64,000 bases of DNA, taken from contig JBBHKE010002706.1 in assembly GCA_037447655.1 (NCBI GenBank), positions 186,001 through 250,000 of the forward strand, in the 5' to 3' direction. The DNA is from Zygnema cylindricum. Taxonomy: Eukaryota > Streptophyta > Zygnematophyceae > Zygnematales > Zygnemataceae. Below the pieces are notes generated by a model. The model made no database searches. It was not told the DNA's origin and saw only the letters and a program-made list of their open reading frames with translations. Positions 10,663 through 21,076 of the stretch are shown here, piece by piece. Made by a program: the position numbers and the translations under genes. Numbering within the stretch: the stretch's first letter is position 1; every line of letters starts with the position of its first letter.

Positions 10663-11211
10663 GAAAGATGTTAGATTATTGTAATGATCTCTCTTGTTTG
10701 TATATCAAGATGGAGAGTGTCGGCGGACAAGTACAATAAAGATGAAAGTTAATACTCTCATCACAAAGTTACCCGACGAGTATGAAAACATAGTGTACCG
10801 AGTACTGGTAATAAATGACAGTTCAGAGAAGTGGAACACAGTGGTCCGGATGATACTTGTGCAAGAGAACACAATTGAGATTAGGATAGGGGGAAAGAGC
10901 ATCGAAGCTCTAGCTGCAAGAGGAAACCGATGGGGAATGGATCAGAAGAAACCATTCAAAAGTGAGAGAGATCAGTATGAACGACCGAGGCCCCCAAAGG
11001 GTCTTTGTCATTTTTGCAAAAAGCCGGGACATTTTATAGCGGATTGTGTCAAGCTGTCGAAGTTGAGGCTTCAAGATAACCATGGAGGGGGTTCTTCCGG
11101 AGGGAAGAAGAAGGCACTTGTGGTCACAAAAGTGAGAGGAGAGATCAAGGACGAGTCCTATGAGGAGGATAGGGAGCTTCTTTTTGACGAGAGTCTGGAA
11201 GAGAATGAGAT
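10663..11211 (+). pseudogene. gag C-terminal part of G
   Basis: Continues the G gag after element A: MLDYCNDLSCLY, LPDEYENIVYRV, the zinc knuckle CHFCKKPGHFIADC near 11010 and an acidic linker EEDRELLFDESLEE. It is cut at 11211 by the minus-strand solo LTR just before the protease. Confidence 0.8.
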
Positions 11212-12013
11212 TGATATTCTATGGGCTCCATTGCCACACAGAATTCGCAGATCAAAAGAAGCTAATCTAGATAGTGCCGACTCCAAGTTTATATAAACCC
11301 AAATGATTGACCCCTTGACAATCAAAACCCCATTAAAGCTTCAATCTTGTGAAACAAGACTTTCTGTGTGCTCAGTTCCACGACAGAATGCAAAGTTAGA
11401 ATATGTGATTTGGATACATTCACCCACTTTGACTTTCCCTTAGAAATGCAGCCACCCTAGCAGGCAAACATTATGACCGAATACACCTTTGTGTAGCGTG
11501 GACTCCAATGAGTCCGTAGCAAAAAGAATCACTGGAAATGGTTAACTGAATTGATAGATATGACTGGCCAAAGTTTGCCTTTTATACAAGATGCTCTTTG
11601 GGAGAGGCGGCTACCTACCCAAAATATTCTAAGTCTTAAACCCCTCTCTAAACCCTCTAGTACTGAGGTACTGACCAATCACAAAACTGTACTGTACAAT
11701 AAAGTACAGATGCCACTGTACTTTGTGTACGAACAATGTACTACGTCGCCATTATGCGACATTTGTCACATTCGGATTTGTTCTTCTGTTCCGGAGATTC
11801 CGTAAACGCATATGATATTGCCACATGTCATCCGGCGTGGCGAAGTCCGCAAACTGCCAAATTGTCCTTTCCGCAAAGCCAACGCTAACCACGGCCGTAG
11901 GATTGATATCAAATGGACTGTCGAAACAAATGTCCGTACTATTTGTTTCGTCCGGTACTAATATTACAACTGTTTCTATGTCTAAAAAACCGTAATCCAG
12001 TTAAATAGAAAAT
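11212..12013 (-). repeat. solo LTR (minus strand), first part
   Basis: Reads as an A/D-type LTR in reverse: TGATATTCTATGGGCTCC at its plus-strand left end, and leader hairpin GGACTC/GAGTCC at 11500-11515. No internal region follows. It is interrupted at 12013 by element B and finishes at 18598-18916. Flanking 5-mers GAGAT (11207-11211) and GATAT (18917-18921) differ by one base. Confidence 0.75.
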
Positions 12014-13108
12014 CCTTGAAAAGTGATATTTTTTATTCTACCTTTTTGAGTCTTGCAGTTCTCATACTTGTCGTAGTCATTGAGAATTGACAGGCAGCCA
12101 TGGCTGCCTTAGACAGACAAGAAGATATACAGAAGACAAAGCTCTTGCAAAAGTTATGTTGACAAGACATGATTTTATCCACAAACCTCTGGCCAAGAGC
12201 CGTACGGAATAGGCGTCCGCTTTATCCGTTACATCTTGAGGAATCGATACATACATTATGTTTGATAACTATTTAAAGATGGCATGGCGACATATTTTTT
12301 TTAGCGACTTACGGAATGAAACGAAACATAGAACGTGTGGTACCGCACGAAATGCAGTACCGCACGAAATAAATGAAACAAACATTTGATTTCGACGGAC
12401 GAAATTAAATGTCGCCATCGACGGCTCGCGAAGCAAAAAGAAAATTTAAGCGGTCAACAAGAAATGTTGACCGTCAAAATTCAGCGGTCAACACGTAAAT
12501 TTGACCGGTGAAATTCAACGGTCAACATTTATTCGGCGCGCCGTCAAATCGAACGGCTGAAATTGATCACCTTGAAAAGAACGAACGGCACGCGTGAGTG
12601 CCTGTATGCCGGAACGACTATCTGGGAGAAGTTCAGCGAAATGGGAGGAAATGACACATGGCATCATCCTATACGATGCCGGAAGAGAAAAGGGACAGAA
12701 TGCCATTGACCTATTTTGCCACGTGGCAGACCCCGAATGGTGCCGAATATATCCGTACATAAAATACCGCTGCTATTGTACTTTGTATGTATAATAATTA
12801 GGGTACTGCACGTTGATTGGTTTAGAGTAGCTATTAGGAGTTTTCAGGAAAAGTCCTCTCTCCCAAAGGCCATCTATACAAATATGTTGTCTTTGAAAAG
12901 CCATAACTTAATGCTCAGGTGAGCAAATTCATTAATTCTTTTTGCAGCGGACTCAGGGGAGTCCAGGCTACACAGGTGTGTAGTCAATCAGAGTTTTTGC
13001 GTCCCAAGGTGGGACTTATTCATTGTCAAAGTCAAAAGTGCATATACTATCCTAGAGGCTTCATATAAGCTGGACATTCTGTGTACCAATGGAGGTCACA
13101 AAATTACA
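12014..13108 (+). repeat. 5' LTR of element B
   Basis: Starts near CCTTGAAAAGTGATATT (the terminal TG has mutated) and ends AAATTACA. Contains the 16-bp palindrome GGCAGCCATGGCTGCC (12093-12108), repeated GGTCAACA blocks (12453-12530), a U3 GTAC inverted repeat (12753-12794) and leader hairpins at 12949-12964, 12968-12983 and 13001-13015. Confidence 0.85.
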
Positions 13109-13123
13109 GGTTATGGGCCCACC
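13109..13123 (+). other. primer-binding site of B
   Basis: GGTTATGGGCCCACC, intact, directly after the LTR. The ATG at 13113 is in frame with gag. Confidence 0.85.
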
Positions 13124-14110
13124 CTCTAGAGTACCCATTTTTAATGGAACAAGGTTCATTTATTAGGAAACCATGATGAGGGGTGCATTGTTTGAAAAAC
13201 GGCTATGGGGCATTGTGAGTGGCAGTTTGCGTCGGCTATCCGCTAAATTGGGAGTTCCACCAAGGTTTGGAGGATCTCGGTTCACTGGAGGATCTGCTGG
13301 GGCAGAGGGGGTGGAGGATGTTGCAGAAAGCACCATGCCAAACAAAAGAAAGGAGAAAATCACATCGATGGCTAGTGGATCGGCTCCAGTAGCACCTCTT
13401 CAGAAAACAAAGGCGAATGATACTGAAATTTGGGATTTCAACAATACCGTGGCGACTCATTTTATTCTCGGGCGTCTCACTCAGGGAGTGGCTACACCTC
13501 ATCTTTATGTGGAGAGGGCAGACGAGTTGTGGGAAGCTCTTGTCGACATTTACAAGAGCAATACGATTCAGCAGCAGAAGCTGGCAGATCAAAAGGTATA
13601 GGCATATGTGTACAAAAGGGGAAAGATGTTAGATTTATGTAATGATTTGGCTGGGTTATTCATGGAGTTAGAAAGTGCAGGGAAAAGGGAGACTGAGAAA
13701 CAGAAGGTGAACACTTTGCTAATTAAACTTCCAGATGATTATGAGAACATTGTTAACAAGGTCCAGGATTTGACAGATCATCTTTGGATCTGGAATTCTG
13801 TTGTGGGGATGATTTTGGTTCGGGAAAGCACAATTGAGATTCGTAGGGGAGGAAAGAGTGTTCAAGCATTGGCTAGTGGTACTAACTTGGGGGGTAAGGA
13901 TTCCAAGAAACCTTATGGGAACTTTGGTGGAGGAGGAAGAGGAAACCATGACGGGTCTAGACCAAAGGCTTCAACGGGCTTTGCCATTTTTGTAAGAAGC
14001 CGGGACATTACATGGCGGAGTGCACTTAGTTGACGGAGTTGAGATTGAAGGAGGAATCGATTCGTAAACCAGCCGGAAGGAAAAAAAAAGGCATTCGTTG
14101 CGACACAAGT
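13113..14110 (+). pseudogene. gag of element B
   Basis: Opens ATG-GGC-CCA-CCC (MGPPSRVPIFNG). Stop TAG at 13164-13166 replaces the Trp of the sibling YWE motif, and TAG near 13599 precedes AYVYK. The middle part 13608-13970 is clean (LPDDYENIVNKVQ, MILVRESTIEIRRGGKSVQAL). A frameshift near 13970 throws the zinc knuckle CHFCKKPGHYMAEC (13982-14023) into another frame, ending at TAG after the knuckle. Nucleocapsid/capsid role by family. Confidence 0.85.
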
Positions 14111-17100
14111 TGTGGAAGAGGATGCCGATGATGACGATGGAGAACTTCTCCTCAATGAGGAGTTGGAGGTGAAAGGTGAGCCGGAGATTCCAAGAAGGCA
14201 AAAGTGTGCTTTTCGTGGAGTGAAAGAAGCCCATGAAGAAGGATTGATCATTGATTCAAGAGCTTCTATGCATATGTGTAGAGAAAAACCATTGTTTACC
14301 TAAATGAGAAAGATCCCTATTGTAGAGATAGAGTATGGGGATGGGAGAATAGTGACCACTAATTTAGTGGGATCAGTGGATCTAAGAGTCTTAGTTGATG
14401 GAAAGACATGTATAGTCACTTTCTCTGATGTTCTTTTTATTTCGGAGTTGAACAAAAATCTTATCTCTACGTCGGTCTTAGATGATAAGAGCTTTGAGAC
14501 TAGTACTAAGAAATGAGTCTTTGTTGCTAGCTATGAGAATGAAGTGTACTTCACAGCTCAAAAGGGTAGCCGAATAATGTTTAGGCTAAATTTGAGTAAT
14601 GGAAAGACGGGAGTTTACTATGCTGGTGTAAGTGATTTGATGATGTGGCATAAAAGATTAGGACATGTTCATCTAGATAGATTGAAAGAAATGAAGAAAA
14701 TGGGTGTAGTTGAGGGAATACATTTTGGGGATAATGAGACTTTGGATGATTCTAGTGGGTGTGCTCAAGGAAAAGCCCACAGATTGCCTTTTCCAAAAGT
14801 CGCAACATATAAGGGTGAAAAGGTGTTAGATTTGGTTCATACTGACATATGGGGACCGGCCAAAGTGCCATCAGTTGGAGGGAAAAGATTTATGCTTACT
14901 ATCACGGATGATTGGTCTAGATACTCTAGAGTATATTTCTTGAAAAACAAATCTGAGGCTTCGGCTTATTTTAAGGAGTATAAAGCATGGAGTGAAAAGC
15001 TCCATGAGACACCTATAAAGAGAGTGAGGAGTGATAATGGGGGGGAATTCACTTCTAATGAGTTTGTGGATTATTTGAAAGAGGAAGGGGTTCAACACCA
15101 AAAGACTGTCCCAAAGAATCCAGAACAAAACGGTGTAGCCGAGAGATTAAATCGGACTTTAAGTGATAGTGCCCGTAGTATGTTGACAGATAAAAAGATA
15201 AGGAAAAGTTTTTGGGCAGAAGCTATGAATTGTGGTAACTATCTCAAAAATTGAGTCCTTACCCCGGCTATAAAAAGCCAAACACCTTATGAAAGATGGA
15301 CCGGAAGAAAACCTAATATTTCACACTTAAAGGTGTTTGGAAATCAAGTGTTTAGTCTAAACACATAAAAATATTATTGGAAGTTAGATGCTAGAGGAAA
15401 GTCGGGATACTTATTTTGGTATGATAAAAATGTTAAAGGATATAGAGTTTATAATCTCGGAAGAGAAGACATATTTCTAGTAAAACACTATGTAGTTATG
15501 GATGAGGGAAAGTCCATAGATCCCTTTAAGTACATCAAATCGGTGAGAATTAGAATTGAATCCGAAAATAAATTAGATTCAGATTCTTCTAATCGAACTC
15601 CGGTTCAGCCTGACCTTGCAGAGAAAGAGGAAAAACTGACCGAGATTTACTCTCTCTTGGAGTCACAACATCCGGTTCAAACAGAGGAAGAAAACGAGGA
15701 AAGCCCAGAAATGGACGATGAACGTCCGGAGATGGACTCCACGGATAGGGGAGAAGGTGAAGTTGATCGGAGAAACCCAAGATTACCCTCTATCCCAGCA
15801 TCGGAGTTTGAAGGAGGAAGGAGAAGCAGTTAGAGACTTCGAGAGAGACAAGTGAACAACAAGGTAACCAAGCTGTCACATTTGAGCGAACCCCAGACTT
15901 ACTCGAAAGCAATTAATAGTCCGGAAGGTGATAGATGGGTGACAGCTTTTAATGATGAGATGGCTTCTATTATGGAAGCAAACACATGGGAGTTGGTGGA
16001 TTGTCCTCTTGATAGAAAGCCGACAGGATGGAAGTGGGTATTTAAGTTAAAGCTGAATCCAAATAACACTATCGAGCGATACAAGGCCAGATTAGTGGCA
16101 AACGGGTTCACACAGAAGGAGGGGATTCATTATGAGGATACTTTTGCTCCGGTTGTTAGATTCCCTTCCGTCCGTATTCTACTTAGTCTCCCGGCAGCGG
16201 AAGACATCGAAGTGCACCAGATGGACATCAAAACCGCTTTCTTACACGGAGAATTGGAAGAAAAGATCTTCATGCGACAACCGGAAGGATTTGTGGAGAA
16301 AAGAGAGGAAAGTTAGGTGTGCAAATTGATAAAGTCCTTTTATGGACTAAAGCAAGCTCCACGCCAATAGAACAAAAAGCTAGACGAGTTTTTGACGAGT
16401 TTAGGATATATTCGAATCACTTCGGATCATTTTATCTACTTATAGGAGGACGAGGAAGGTATAATTTTCATTGCTATATATTTTGATGATTTGCTTGTTT
16501 TGAGTAAATCAATGGAGAAAATTATTAGATTGAAAAAGGATCTAAATAGTAGATTTGAAATGAAAGATTTGGGAGAGGCAAAGTACATTTTGGGAATTCA
16601 AATGGAGAGAGATAGAGAAAAGAAAACAATTAGACTAACTCAAAAAGAAGCAAGTGGGAATATGCTTGAAAAGTTTCAAATGGAAAAATCAAACAGTTGT
16701 ACGACTCCAATGGACTTAAAAAAGGGAAACGAGGGGAGCTCATAAGAGGGAATCTTGATCTTAGATAATGAGCTAGGACCTGAGGAAAGCAAGTTCATGC
16801 AAACTATTCCATACAGACAGGTTGTCGGTAGTTTTATATACTTTATAAATTGTACTCGTCCTGATATAGCTGCTGCTGTGGGAGTATTAAGTAGGAGTCT
16901 GAATGATCCTAGGAAGAAAGATTGGGAAGCAACCAAAAGGGTCATGCGGTACTTGATAGGAAAAAGAGATCTATGGTTGCATTTGGGAGGGGATAATACT
17001 GACATCACCACTTAGAGTGATGCTAGTTATGGGGATGCTCCGATGAGGAGGTGTACTTTTGGGTATGTGTTGTATGTTAGGAATGGGGCTTGCTGTTCGA

Positions 17101-17475
17101 GTAGTAAGCAACAAAAGGTGATTGCTCAGTCCACCATGGAGGCTGAGTATATGGCCTCGTGTTCGGCTGTGAAAGAAATGATGTGGGTAAAATCTTTGCT
17201 TCAAGAATAGGGATATATGAAGAGCGGGGTGCTAAAAGTATTTTGTGAATATCAAGCTGCGATTGCAATTGCAGCAAAACCCTAAGCATCACTTTAGAGC
17301 AAAGCATATGGATATTTGTTTGAGCTTTGTTAGAGAGAAGGTTGAGAATAAAATAATTAGTTTGGAATATAGACCGGATGGAGAGATGGTAGCATATATG
17401 ATGACTAAGCCGGTTCCTTCTCCCAAATTAAAATTTTGTAGGGAGAAGTGTGGACTGAAAGAAAAGATAGACTAG
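14111..17475 (+). pseudogene. pol of element B (protease, integrase, RT, RNase H)
   Basis: Protease DSRAS (Asp at 14253) where siblings have SGAS, so the flap-side Gly is lost. Integrase WHKRLGH with a Cys-to-Ser change (DDSSGC) in the zinc motif; the catalytic triad is still present in HTDIWGP, RSDNGGE and NGVAERLNR. RT 15852-16745 has WKWVFKLK, RYKARLVANGF, QMDIKTAFLHGEL and the YFDD catalytic box at 16479-16490. RNase H has SDASYG and TMEAEYMAS, but the third Asp site reads EYQAA. It ends with KPVPSPKLKFCREKCGL. About a dozen stops break the frame, including TAG for Trp after QAPRQ. Confidence 0.88.
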
Positions 17476-17488
17476 AAAATTATTGGAG

Positions 17489-18597
17489 TGTTGAAAAGTG
17501 ATATTTTGTATTCTACCTTTTTGAGTCTTGCAGTTCTCATACTTGTCGTAGTCACTGAGAATTAACAGACAGCCATGGCTGCCTTAGACATATGGGAAGA
17601 CATACAGAAGACAAAGCTCCTGCAAAAGTTATGTTGACAAGACAGGATTTTATCTTGTAATCTCTGGCCGAGGGCCGTACATAATAAGCGTCCGCCTTAT
17701 CCGTTACGTTTTGATAAATCGATACATACACTATGTTTGACAACTATTTAAAGATGGCATGGCGACATATTCCTTTTAACGACTTACGGAATGAAACGAA
17801 ACATGGAACGTGTGGTACCGCACGAAATGCAGTACCGCACGAAATAAATGAAACATACATTTGATTTCGACGGACGAAATTAAATGTCGCGATCAACAGC
17901 TCGCGAAACAAGAAGATATTTAAGCGGTCAACACGGAATGTTGACCGTCGAAATTCAACGGTCAACACGGAAATTTGACCGGTGAAATTCAACGGTCAAC
18001 ATTTATTCGGCGGGCCGTCAGATCAAACGACTGAAATTGATCACCGTCAAAAGAACAAACGGCACGCGTGAGTGCCGGTTCGCCGAAACGACTATCTAGG
18101 AGAAGTTCAACGAAATGGGAGGAAATGACACGTGGCATCATCCTATAGGATGCCGGAAGAGAAAAGGGACAAAATGCCATTGGCCTATTTTGCCATGTGG
18201 CAGACCGGAATGGTGCCGAATATATCCGTACATAAAGTACGGCGGCTGCTGTACTTTGTATGTACAATAATTAGGGTACTTCACGTTGATTGGTCTAGAG
18301 TAGCTATTAGGAGTTTTCAGGACTTAGACAAAATTTGGAAAAGTCCTCTCTCCCACAGGCCATCTGTACAAATATGTTGTCTTTGAAAAGCCATAACTTA
18401 ATGCTCAGTGAGCAAATTTAGTGATTCTTTTTGCAGCGGACTCAGAAGAGTCCATGCTAAAAAATGGTGTAGTCAATTAGAGTTTTTGCGTCCCAGGGTG
18501 GGACTTATTCATTGTCAAAGTCAAAAGTGCATATACTATCATATAGGCTTCACATAAGTTGGACATTCTGTGTACCAATGGAGGTCACAGAATTACA
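17489..18597 (+). repeat. 3' LTR of element B
   Basis: TGTTGAAAAGTGATATTTTG to GAATTACA. Matches 12014-13108. Leader hairpin 1 is GGACTC/GAGTCC with loop AGAA; hairpin 2 is decayed; hairpin 3 GTCCCA/TGGGAC is intact. Confidence 0.88.
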
Positions 18598-18916
18598 CAT
18601 GTATATATGCATATCAAACCCAATATACCTTAGCAGTAGTCCTAGACTAAGCGGATAAAGCAACCGGCTACGGGTGACTTAACATACGGCAGGTACAAGG
18701 ATCAATTCCTAGATCCGAAAAGTACCTTTTGGTACATCTACCTAAATCAACTCCTGTCTTCTCTAGTGAGCTTAGGCAGCCATGGCTCTAGCTCCCAATC
18801 CAGCCATCAGTAAGTACGACAAGTGTGGGGGCTTGGAGAAGGGAGTTAGAGGCAGGCTGCCTTTGCTCTATTCTTTTTCTATCCTAATAGACCTATAAAA
18901 TACTCAAATATCAACA
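18598..18916 (-). repeat. solo LTR (minus strand), second part
   Basis: Continues the LTR broken at 12013. Plus strand has the tRNA-like module (TAGACTAAGCGG near 18651, GGATCAATTCC near 18700) and ends TATCAACA, the reverse of the family start TGTTGATATTTGAG. Confidence 0.75.
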
Positions 18917-19720
18917 GATATCCCTCGGAAACAGAAGTGTGCTCTCGGAACAATTTGGGAAGCTCCACAAGAAGGATTGTTTATCGACTGAGATGCATCC
19001 ATGCATATGTGTCATGATAAGCACCTCTTTACTAAGCGAAGAAAAATCCCTACTGTAGAGATAAAGTACCGGGATGGTAGAGTGGTTCCAACAGATCTAG
19101 TGCGATCCGTAGATCTGAAAGACTTAGTGGAGGGTAAGACTTCTATACTCAATTTTCCATGTTGTGCTCTACATTCCTCAACTGAGTAAAAATCTTGTCT
19201 CTATGTTTATGTTAGATGACAAAGAGTTTGATACCTTCACTAGAAAATGAGTCTTTATAGCTAAGTATGGGCATGAAGTGTACTTCACGGCAGATAAGGG
19301 TAGCCAAGGAATGTTTAGGCTTAACTTCAATAATAAAAAGAAGAATGCTTTGTATGTTGGTGTTCCAAAGTTTATGATTTGGCACAAGCGATTGGGGCAT
19401 GTGCATTTTGATTGGTTGAGGGAAATGGAAAAGCTTGGTGTAGTATAAGGCATTTAGTTTGGGGAAAATGAAATGATGGATGATTGTAGTGACTTTGCAC
19501 AAGGTAAGGCTCACAAACTTCCCTTTCCCAAAGTCGCTACATATAGAGGTGAGAAAGTACTAGATCTGGTCTACACAGATATCTAGGGACCTGCAAAAGC
19601 ACCTTCGGTTGGAGGAAAGAGGTTTATGTTGAGAATAACCAATGATTGGTCTAGATACTCTATAGTTTACTTCCTAAAATCAAATTCTAAAACACCAACT
19701 TACTTCAAAGAATATAAAAC
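18917..19720 (+). pseudogene. protease-integrase part of G
   Basis: Picks up G exactly where 11211 left off: DIPRKQKCAL, then the protease site reads FID-stop-DASMHMC. Integrase WHKRLGHVHFDWL, then a decayed zinc motif, HTD equivalent YTDI, and VPSVGGKRFML. Several stops. It ends in ACTTCAAAGAATATAAAAC, where element E's LTR begins. Confidence 0.8.
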
Positions 19721-19864
19721 TGTTGAAATTAATAGATTTTAAGTGTATTTTCTAGGTATAAATAAATTAGTATAAAAGGAAAAAGAAAAGGACGGACAGC
19801 CTGCCTCCACCTCCTCTCTCTAGCCCCTATACTTGTTGTAGTCACTGAAGGATAAAGAGGGTGG
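19721..19864 (+). repeat. 5' LTR of E, first part
   Basis: TGTTGAAATTAATAGATTT, very like the LTR start at 4581. Broken by D at 19864. Confidence 0.75.
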
Positions 19865-21061
19865 TGTTGGAATTCAAGTATTTTATAGGTCTAGAGATTG
19901 CAAAATAAAAAGCAAAATAATAGATATTGACAGCCTGCCTCCAACTCCTCACTCAAGTCTCCATACTTGTCGTAGTCACTGAAGACTGGAGGAGGAGTTA
20001 GCCATGGCTGCCTGTGCTGTCTAGAGAGAGACAGGCAGTTGTTTTATAAGGTTTTTTCTCTAAAAGGGAGTTTGACAGAGCAAGGATTTGATCTTGATAC
20101 CTGCCATATGTCAAACCCGCAGTAGCCGATAACCTTATCCAAATAGTCTAAGTTATATGATAGAGTATATGTGGTATGATATTTATTTAAATAGTTACAA
20201 TAAGACTAATTCATTTATCGCGAACAATATGCATACTACATAGAAACAGTTGTGTAAAGTACGACGTACGGTACGGATACGAAATAAATACCGCGCAATT
20301 TGTTTGACGCCGGAAATAATACCGCGCAAGTATTTATGACGGCCACGATTGAAATCCAAATTTGATCGGACGGCCGCGAAGGATGCCGAGATCGCGGAGT
20401 ATGATTTTGGCGGTTTGCGATCACCGCCACATTGAGTGACACGTGGCAAAACTACATTGGATTGCGGCAACTCCGGGGATTACGGAAAACGAATCCGGAT
20501 ATGACACGTGTCAACATTTTGGCCATGTCGTACTATGGCCATACATAAAGTACACCGGCACCTGTACTTTTCTGTACAACACAGTGTTTTAATTGGTTCC
20601 GTACTTCAGTAGATAGAGTTTTAGAGGGAGATAGGACTAAGAAAAATTTGGCAGATAGGACCCTCTCTCTAAGAGAGCACCTTATATACATGGCTAACTT
20701 TGGGCAGCCATAACTATCAATTTACTTGACCATTTTCAGTGATTCTTTTTGCTGCGAACTCAACGGAGTCCAGGCTACACAAGGGTGAAGTCGGTCAGAG
20801 TTTTACGTCTGCCAGGGTGGCTGCATTTCTAAGGGAAAGTCAAAGTGGGTGAATGTGTCCAAATCTCATATTCTAACTTTGCATTCTGTGGTGGAACTGA
20901 GCACAAAGAAAGTGTTATTTCACAGGGGTAAATCTATATTGGGGTTGTGACTGTCAAAGAGTTAGTCACTTGGGTTTATATCAACTTGGAGTCGGCACTA
21001 TCTAGATTAGCTTCTTTTGGATCTGCATACTCTGAGGGCCAATGGAAGTCTCAGAGTTTCA
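19865..21061 (+). repeat. 5' LTR of D
   Basis: TGTTGGAATTCAAG to AGAGTTTCA. U3 has GACACGTGGC (near 20438) and GACACGTGTC (near 20501), the GTAC inverted repeat (20541-20577) and a TATA-like TTATATACA near 20691. The leader stem-loops follow near 20756-20826. Confidence 0.9.
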
Positions 21062-21076
21062 GGTTATGGGCCCACC
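21062..21076 (+). other. primer-binding site of D
   Basis: GGTTATGGGCCCACC plus a further matching A. The ATG at 21066 opens gag. Confidence 0.85.

Larger units (their letters stand above)
12014..18597 (+). mobile_element. copia element B, the most complete element
   Basis: LTRs 12014-13108 and 17489-18597, roughly 90 percent alike by eye, with a 4.4-kb interior carrying Gag, protease, integrase, RT and RNase H in Ty1/copia order. The polypurine tract is the ATTATTGGAG before 17489. Many stops and at least one frameshift show it is inactive. It lies inside the solo LTR, which lies inside G, which lies inside F. Confidence 0.85.

Noticed and set aside
13164-17215. RIP-like or methylation-driven mutation as the cause of all stops in element B
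   Set aside because: Some stops fit G-to-A or C-to-T change (TGG to TAG, CGA to TGA), but others do not. The number of clear cases is too small to claim a mechanism.
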